Assembly (NCBI GenBank): GCA_964430565.1
Contig: CAYSFD010000018.1
Location: forward strand, 124,001-188,000
Direction of reading: 5' to 3'
Length of the DNA: 64,000 nucleotides
Source: VBDM01 sp964430565
GTDB taxonomy: Bacteria > Pseudomonadota > Gammaproteobacteria > Burkholderiales > SG8-39
A program made the position numbers and the translations under genes. Shown here in pieces: positions 59,412 through 64,000 of the stretch; position 1 is the stretch's first letter, and every line of letters starts with the position of its first letter. The notes beneath the pieces are model-generated. The model did not search any database and was not told where the DNA came from. It worked only from the letters and a program-made list of their open reading frames with translations.

Positions 59412-62400
59412 CTATTTCGCATGCACGGCCTTGATACCCAACCCATAACTACTGGCCGGGTCATGGCAGAACATGCACAGCTCGGTCTTGGCGAGAGCCT
59501 GGCTGCGCGGCCTGTAGAGCGAACCGAGTTCGTTCTCCATGTGCTGCTTGGCGACGTCGCTGTCGTGGCAGGAGAAGCAGGCCGTTGCGATCGGCGAATT
59601 CACCAATGTCGTGCCGTCTGCCTCAACAGTACCCCCTGCCGGGTTGGCAACCAGGCCGCTGCCGTCGGGCCGGCAGGAGTTGGCAGTCGTAAGGCCGGCG
59701 TTGTAGCTGAAGCCGATGCCATAGTTGGTTAGCGCAGCGATGTAAGGCGACAACGAATACACGCCAAGGTCTGTTTGCGGCGTACCAAGCGTTGGAACCG
59801 TGCAACCAGTACTGGTGCTATAAGTGTTTATTGACGTACCGGCCGTAGCATTGAATATGCCGGTGCCCACTGTCTTGTGGAGACGGTTGGGCAGTGCACT
59901 CACCGAAGCGGGGGCGCTGAAGTCATAGGTGCCGGGCAGGTGGCAAGTCTCGCACTTGCTCAGGATGCCGGGGAATGCGATGTTCGCAAAGGATTTCCCG
60001 ACTGCCGATGCATGCCACGTGAACGGCTTGGTGCGCTTGTCGGCTGCGTGAATCGCGTGGATGTACGAGCTGGCATCCGCCGACCAGCTGCTGCTGGTTC
60101 TGTTGGGAGTGTGGCACCACGCGCAGGTCGTGCCGTCGTTGCGCTGCCCCCCGTGGAACGCCTCCGCCGTGAACAAGCCAAGCTCTTTGTGGCAGTTGTT
60201 GCACTTGGCGTCCTCGACGATCGGGCGCCGGCCGGTATAAGGTGTCGCACCACCGGCACCGCCTATGCCAGCACCGGCGCTGGCTACCACCTGTGCATCC
60301 GGAGTGACGACAATGAGGCCGCCGATCTTGTTCTCCGTCCCTCCCACAATCGCAGAGGTGGTAACACCAAATCGAGGAGTGCCCGAGGGGAGATTGTTAC
60401 TCGCAATGGGCTCGCTCACCCCGATCTGCGTCAGCGGCGGGGTGCCGTTCGCATTGGTGGTGCTGCTCAGACTGTAGCTATACCCCAATCCGCCGGAAAG
60501 CATGACGGCGCTGTCGGGAACCTTCACCCCGGTAAGCGTGGCGATGTAATAGCCGGCGTCCGCGCCGCTGCCGGCAATCAAGTTGCCGGCACTCGTTCCG
60601 GTGGTGGCCGTACCGTTCCAAAGTCTCTTGAGGTACCCGCTCGCGGAGACGTTGAAATCAGCCGGGGTAGCGATGCCGTCCTGAGGCACGGCCCAGACAA
60701 AGTACACACTGGGCGCGCCGAAGAAACCGTTCCAGATCTCTCCGGTCGGTGGCGTGTTGAACGGCGTGAAGACTGCGGTCGTGGCCGGCGGTAGAGTTTG
60801 CAGCATCCTGAACACGATCACCGGGTTCATGTTCGCATCGCGGTAGACGCGCTTGATGTCGTAGTCGACCTTGATCGCGCCTAGCGGCAGATTGTCTCGG
60901 TTCGACGCAATCCACGCCGCGTTGGTATTGGCGCTACCGCCACTGGCGATTGGTACCTGCAGTGAATTGCTCGCGTTCGGCGGGGTCACCGGAATGTGGT
61001 ACACGGACTTGATGGACGCCGGATCGTGGCACAAGGCGCACTTGCTATCATCGTTTTGGATGCCGCCGACGTGGCCGGTCAACTTGCCGTTGTTGGTCTT
61101 CCCTTGGGCCGTGGCAAAGTTGATGCCATCGTGGCAGGCGCCGCACGCGAGGCGGCTGGGAACGTTCTGGAAGTTGCTGGCCTGGGGCGCGACCTTGGGC
61201 GCAGTGCTGTCGTGGCACTTGGTGCAATTCCTGAGGTCCTGAGGGAACTTGGTTTCGTTGAGCAGCACATTGGCGAAATTGTAGTTCTGCTTGATCAACT
61301 CCTCGCCCTTGTGGACCCGGTGGATCAGGACTGGGAAGTCGCCGACGGTCACGCCGTCCGCGATGTAGGTGTTAGGCGAATAGCTGACCGCACCAGTTGT
61401 GGGATTGACCGTCTTGGTCAGAGCCGGGAATGCAAAGTTGGCATCGGACACTTGGCTGTCCGTCGCATTGTTGCGCCCGTATTTGCGCTGGTCGGTGTGG
61501 CAGACCACGCAGTATTTCGGGTCATAGCGGCCGCCGCCGTGAAAGCTGGCGCTCTCGGTGCCGGGAATGCCGCCGAGCTTGCCGTGACATTCATTGCAAC
61601 TCAACCTGTCGACGATCAGCCGTTGGGCGACTGCGTCCGTGGGCGCGACCGCTTGGCCGGTGGCGGGGATGAAGTCATAGACGACGTTGACCGGATTTTT
61701 CAGTGGGACGGCAGTGACGCCGGAGTTCGCGCCGGTGGGGGTGTTGGTGCCGGTGCCCGGGGCGTTGCCCGAAAACTGGATCGTGACGCGATGGAGCGCA
61801 TTGGGATCAAAGGTCAGGTTGCCCAGATCCGCCTTGTTGTTGGGCGCAGCCGGGTTCATTGCATTAACATCGGCCGCGGTCTTGGTGATGTCACGATAGA
61901 AGGTGTACTGGTAAATGCCCTGGCCGAGGTACTGCAGCGTGCCGGTACTGTCGGTGCTGGGTCTCTGGGGCGCTGGCGCCGTCGATAGCGTCTCAACACT
62001 GGTCACGATGTAGCTCACCCACTTGCTGGGAGAGCCGTTCGTCCCAGGCACCAGCTTGGCGATTGAGAACGCCAAGTTGGGATAGCTGGCGAACTTGGCA
62101 GTCCCGCTTTTCGTGGTGATCTTATCGAACCCGGCGTACGCGTTGCCGTTGGCATCCCCAAGCGAAAAGGCGATCACCGGCGCGCTATTGACGGCGGCGC
62201 CACCCACGGTGATCACGGGCGTCATGACCGGAAATTGCGCCGCTCCGTTCAAGTAATCAACGGTGACAGGCGCTGCACCAGTCAGCGGGGGGGGAGTGGC
62301 TGCGGAGCCACCAGCCGGGGGCGGGCTTCCACCGCCGCCGCTATCATCACTTCCGCAGCCAGCAAGGCTACCGACGATCAGTACCGCAAAACCCAACCGA

Positions 62401-62417
62401 GCTAATGTAATCGTCAT
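59412..62417 (-). CDS. Large OmcA/MtrC-family surface decahaem lipoprotein
   Basis: 1001 residues from the ATG at 62417. Lipobox LAGC near residues 19-22 and a Gly/Ser-rich linker. Ten CXXCH motifs are present (CNECH, CVVCH, CTKCH, CGACH, CALCH, CNNCH, CAWCH, CETCH, CFSCH, CMFCH) in two groups of five separated by about 300 residues. It is larger than MtrC/OmcA (670-735 residues). First gene of the cassette, transcribed from the FNR-type box of repeat copy B. Confidence 0.93.
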   Translation of the reverse strand: MTITLARLGFAVLIVGSLAGCGSDDSGGGGSPPPAGGSAATPPPLTGAAPVTVDYLNGAAQFPVMTPVITVGGAAVNSAPVIAFSLGDANGNAYAGFDKITTKSGTAKFASYPNLAFSIAKLVPGTNGSPSKWVSYIVTSVETLSTAPAPQRPSTDSTGTLQYLGQGIYQYTFYRDITKTAADVNAMNPAAPNNKADLGNLTFDPNALHRVTIQFSGNAPGTGTNTPTGANSGVTAVPLKNPVNVVYDFIPATGQAVAPTDAVAQRLIVDRLSCNECHGKLGGIPGTESASFHGGGRYDPKYCVVCHTDQRKYGRNNATDSQVSDANFAFPALTKTVNPTTGAVSYSPNTYIADGVTVGDFPVLIHRVHKGEELIKQNYNFANVLLNETKFPQDLRNCTKCHDSTAPKVAPQASNFQNVPSRLACGACHDGINFATAQGKTNNGKLTGHVGGIQNDDSKCALCHDPASIKSVYHIPVTPPNASNSLQVPIASGGSANTNAAWIASNRDNLPLGAIKVDYDIKRVYRDANMNPVIVFRMLQTLPPATTAVFTPFNTPPTGEIWNGFFGAPSVYFVWAVPQDGIATPADFNVSASGYLKRLWNGTATTGTSAGNLIAGSGADAGYYIATLTGVKVPDSAVMLSGGLGYSYSLSSTTNANGTPPLTQIGVSEPIASNNLPSGTPRFGVTTSAIVGGTENKIGGLIVVTPDAQVVASAGAGIGGAGGATPYTGRRPIVEDAKCNNCHKELGLFTAEAFHGGQRNDGTTCAWCHTPNRTSSSWSADASSYIHAIHAADKRTKPFTWHASAVGKSFANIAFPGILSKCETCHLPGTYDFSAPASVSALPNRLHKTVGTGIFNATAGTSINTYSTSTGCTVPTLGTPQTDLGVYSLSPYIAALTNYGIGFSYNAGLTTANSCRPDGSGLVANPAGGTVEADGTTLVNSPIATACFSCHDSDVAKQHMENELGSLYRPRSQALAKTELCMFCHDPASSYGLGIKAVHAK

Positions 62418-62449
62418 GTTTTCTCCCTACGTTCCAGAAATGTGATCGT

Positions 62450-62577
62450 CCTGACTTCAGGCCCCTCATCTTTGCGTGTACATCTCCCTGGTGGGGAAAT
62501 ATTTTACGCCATCCCAGTTTGGTCCAGCGAAATGCGGGCGTTTTGATCCAGGTCAAACAAGCCCCGATCTGGTTGGC
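62450..62577. repeat. 128-bp direct repeat, copy B (right flank of decahaem cassette)
   Basis: About 97% identical to 53133-53261 in the same orientation, 9.3 kb away. It provides the probable promoter of the large decahaem gene. Homology stops precisely where the phosphoribosyltransferase remnant begins. Confidence 0.95.
62543..62556. promoter_or_regulatory. FNR-type box in repeat copy B
   Basis: TTGATCCAGGTCAA. On the minus strand, a class II start would be at 62508, giving a 91-bp leader for the large decahaem gene. Confidence 0.65.
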
Positions 62578-62709
62578 GCCGACGAGGTCGTATGCCTGCA
62601 TGCGCCGGCGGATTTCCACGGCGTCGGCCAATTCTATATCTCGTTTTCACAGGTGAAAAACAAGGACGTGATCGCGCTGCTCAAAGCGACGGAACAAACG
62701 CACCGATAG
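62578..62709 (+). pseudogene. C-terminal remnant of a phosphoribosyltransferase-like protein
   Basis: Forty-four codons ending in TAG read ADEVVCLHAPADFHGVGQFY and KNKDVIALLKATEQTHR. The D-E-V-V-C-x6-F-x-x-V-G-x-[FW]-Y pattern is the end of a phosphoribosyltransferase family (COG1926) that often lies in stress loci. It has no start codon of its own and begins at the edge of repeat copy B, so most of the gene is missing. Confidence 0.65.
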
Positions 62710-62724
62710 TCTCGAAGGCAGGAC

Positions 62725-62738
62725 TTGACCCATATCAA
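62725..62738. promoter_or_regulatory. FNR-type box upstream of the cstA fragment
   Basis: TTGACCCATATCAA. A class II start would be at 62773, 54 bp before the ATG at 62827; AAGGAGCAAAG precedes that ATG. Confidence 0.7.
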
Positions 62739-62826
62739 TACGCGACCCTTTGGGGAGGCTATCGTGGAGATTATTTGGACGCGATATGCAGACTATGGGC
62801 CATTCGATTAAGGAAGGAGCAAAGTC

Positions 62827-62967
62827 ATGAATACTCTCTGGATCGTCGTCTTCGGCGTGCTGACCAGCTATCTTGCCTACAATTTCTACGCAAGACGCAT
62901 CGACCGGAACATTATCCAGTCCGACGCCAAGCGGGCGACCCCGGCCCGGATGTATATGGACGGCGTG
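62827..62967 (+). pseudogene. cstA: 5' fragment of a carbon starvation protein A (CstA) gene
   Basis: The first 46 or so codons (LWIVVFGVLTSYLAYNFYARR and RATPARMYMDGV) match the N-terminus of CstA peptide/pyruvate transporters, up to the segment that normally continues DF-PT. After about 62966 the homology ends and the frame runs into the ATPase gene in a different phase. RBS and promoter are intact, the rest of the gene is gone. Confidence 0.75.
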
Positions 62968-62969
62968 GC

Positions 62970-63989
62970 CGGTACCTGCGCGAGCACCCCACGCAGAAGT
63001 ACTTGTTCTTCGGCGGCAAGGGCGGTGTGGGCAAGACCGTCTTCGCCGCTGCCGCCGCCATCGGGCTCGCCCGGCAGGGACGCCGGGTGCTGCTCGCCTC
63101 CACCAACCCCGTTCACAGCCTGACGAACCTGCTCGGCCAGGACGTGCTCGGCAAGCACGTCGCCGTCGAGGGCGTGCCGAACCTCTGGGCGTACGAGATC
63201 GAGACCAAGGAGACCATCGAGCGCAGCAAGATGCAGATCCGGGAGAAGATCCGCTGGTTCCTCAAGTTCGCCGACATCACCACCAAGGCCGACGACTTCG
63301 TCGAGTCCGCGACGATGAATCCCGCGTTCGAGGAGTCGGCGATGTTCGAGAACATGATCGACCTCATGTTCAAGAACGAGTACGACGTCTACGTCTTCGA
63401 CACCGCGCCCACCGCCAACGCGCGGCGCCTGCTCGGCATGTCGAAAGTATACGCGCTGTGGGTCAACAAGATGATGAAGAGCCGCGAGGAGGCGAAGACG
63501 CTGCGCGAGATGCTCTCCTTCACCAAGAAGAAGGAAGCCGACCCGCTGATGGAGTACCTCGTCTCCTTCCGCGACCGGATGGAGAACGCGCGCGTGCTCC
63601 TCACCGATCCCAAGCTTACGGCGTTCTACTTCGTGACCCTGCCCGAGGCGCTGCCCATCGCGGTGGTCACGCGCTTCATCCAGTGGTTCAAGGACTTCGG
63701 CATCCCCGTGGGCGGCGTCTTCGTCAACATGCTCATCGACCCGGCGTCGCTCGGTCCGGACTCCGCCGATTTCGTCAAGAACCGCGTGGCCATGCAGCAG
63801 GAGCACATGCAGACCATCTGGCGGGAGTTCGACGGCGCCGTGCGCGCCATCGTGCCCCTCTTCGAGACCGAGGTGCGCGGCTTGCCGATGCTGCAGCGCC
63901 TGTGCGACGCCATCTTCGCGGACGGCGGCGCGAAGCCCGCGCCCGGTGACGGCACCGGCCGGGCGCGCGAAGTCGCAGCGCGAACGTGA
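62970..63989 (+). CDS. ArsA/GET3-type ATPase lacking its start codon
   Basis: About 340 codons from RYLREHPTQKY, P-loop GGKGGVGKT near the front, and DTAPTANARRLLGMS further on, the pattern of ArsA-family anion-transporting/tail-anchor ATPases. Only the first handful of residues is absent; there is no ATG, GTG or TTG in frame before the P-loop, and the frame is one base off that of the upstream cstA fragment. Either the join is a deletion scar, or translation uses a frameshift, or the assembly is chimeric here. Stop TGA at 63987-63989. Confidence 0.8.
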   Translation, partial: RYLREHPTQKYLFFGGKGGVGKTVFAAAAAIGLARQGRRVLLASTNPVHSLTNLLGQDVLGKHVAVEGVPNLWAYEIETKETIERSKMQIREKIRWFLKFADITTKADDFVESATMNPAFEESAMFENMIDLMFKNEYDVYVFDTAPTANARRLLGMSKVYALWVNKMMKSREEAKTLREMLSFTKKKEADPLMEYLVSFRDRMENARVLLTDPKLTAFYFVTLPEALPIAVVTRFIQWFKDFGIPVGGVFVNMLIDPASLGPDSADFVKNRVAMQQEHMQTIWREFDGAVRAIVPLFETEVRGLPMLQRLCDAIFADGGAKPAPGDGTGRAREVAART

Positions 63990-64000
63990 TCGCTGGCGGA

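Larger units (their letters stand above)
62418..62826. other. Intergenic region right of the decahaem cassette
   Basis: 409 bp. Contains repeat copy B with an FNR-type box, a phosphoribosyltransferase remnant (62578-62709) and a second FNR-type box (62725-62738) before the cstA fragment. Confidence 0.8.

Noticed and set aside
62476..62709. 77-codon frame starting in repeat copy B and running into the phosphoribosyltransferase remnant
   Set aside because: The start lies in repeat DNA also present at 53159 where it leads nowhere; only the last 44 codons resemble a protein family, so it is described as a remnant.

Overview
The window is about 64 kb of GC-rich DNA with the gene content of a facultatively anaerobic betaproteobacterium that denitrifies, degrades aromatic acids and respires through multihaem cytochromes (lineage inferred from the box, nir, cco and mtr gene types; no rRNA or tRNA gene is visible). 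Almost all of it is coding. Fourteen intergenic or gene-edge copies of TTGA-N6-TCAA, the FNR/ANR/DNR half-site arrangement, run through it from 9.3 kb to 62.7 kb.

Layout. (1) 0-3.3 kb, minus strand: a TetR regulator and two subunits of a molybdenum hydroxylase of the 4-hydroxybenzoyl-CoA reductase kind, with the large subunit cut by the window edge. (2) 3.3-8.4 kb: the aerobic box pathway (boxR, boxC, boxB) with a divergent flavodoxin, a 62-residue remnant of an aromatic acid-CoA ligase and a remnant of a flavin reductase; boxA is not seen. (3) 8.3-17.9 kb: a nearly complete nitrite reductase and haem d1 cluster (nirE divergent; nirS, nirM, nirC, nirF, nirDL, nirG, nirH, nirJ, nirN). (4) 17.9-21.2 kb: a zinc alcohol dehydrogenase, small envelope proteins and a Spy-like chaperone. 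(5) 21.2-28.3 kb: an RND efflux pair and a P-type cation ATPase. (6) 28.3-30.7 kb: a short, visibly less GC-rich patch with a signal-peptidase-I-like protein lacking the usual lysine, a hydrolase and a DUF2277 protein. (7) 30.7-39.4 kb, minus strand: the complete cbb3 oxidase cluster ccoNOQP with ccoG, ccoH (fixH), ccoI and ccoS, preceded by a universal stress protein.

(8) 39.4-52.9 kb is an oxygen-limitation and dormancy block: three universal stress proteins counting the one before ccoI, a DksA-type zinc-finger protein, a PAS-GGDEF protein, a receiver domain fused to a complete FNR, a histidine kinase with a NarL-type regulator, oxygen-independent coproporphyrinogen dehydrogenase (hemN), a ribosome hibernation factor, alanine dehydrogenase and a second-type GroEL, most of them behind FNR-type boxes. 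(9) 53.1-62.6 kb is an extracellular electron transfer cassette (two OmcA/MtrC-type decahaem lipoproteins, a DmsE/MtrA-type decahaem cytochrome, an MtrB/PioB barrel and an exported helix-hairpin-helix protein) flanked by a 129-bp direct repeat that itself carries an FNR-type box. (10) 62.6-64 kb: a phosphoribosyltransferase 3' remnant at the repeat edge, then a cstA 5' end joined out of frame to an ArsA-type ATPase.

How it fits together (inference): FNR-type regulators probably switch on nitrite respiration with haem d1 synthesis, the high-affinity oxidase, anaerobic haem synthesis, stress proteins and the decahaem conduit as oxygen falls, while the box genes use oxygen for aromatic degradation. 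The most unusual items are the receiver-FNR fusion with an internal translation start, the repeat-flanked decahaem cassette, FNR boxes placed exactly 41.5 bp before start codons of nirC, hemN and ccoI (suggesting leaderless mRNAs), a GroEL lacking Asp52, and several gene remnants at cluster boundaries.
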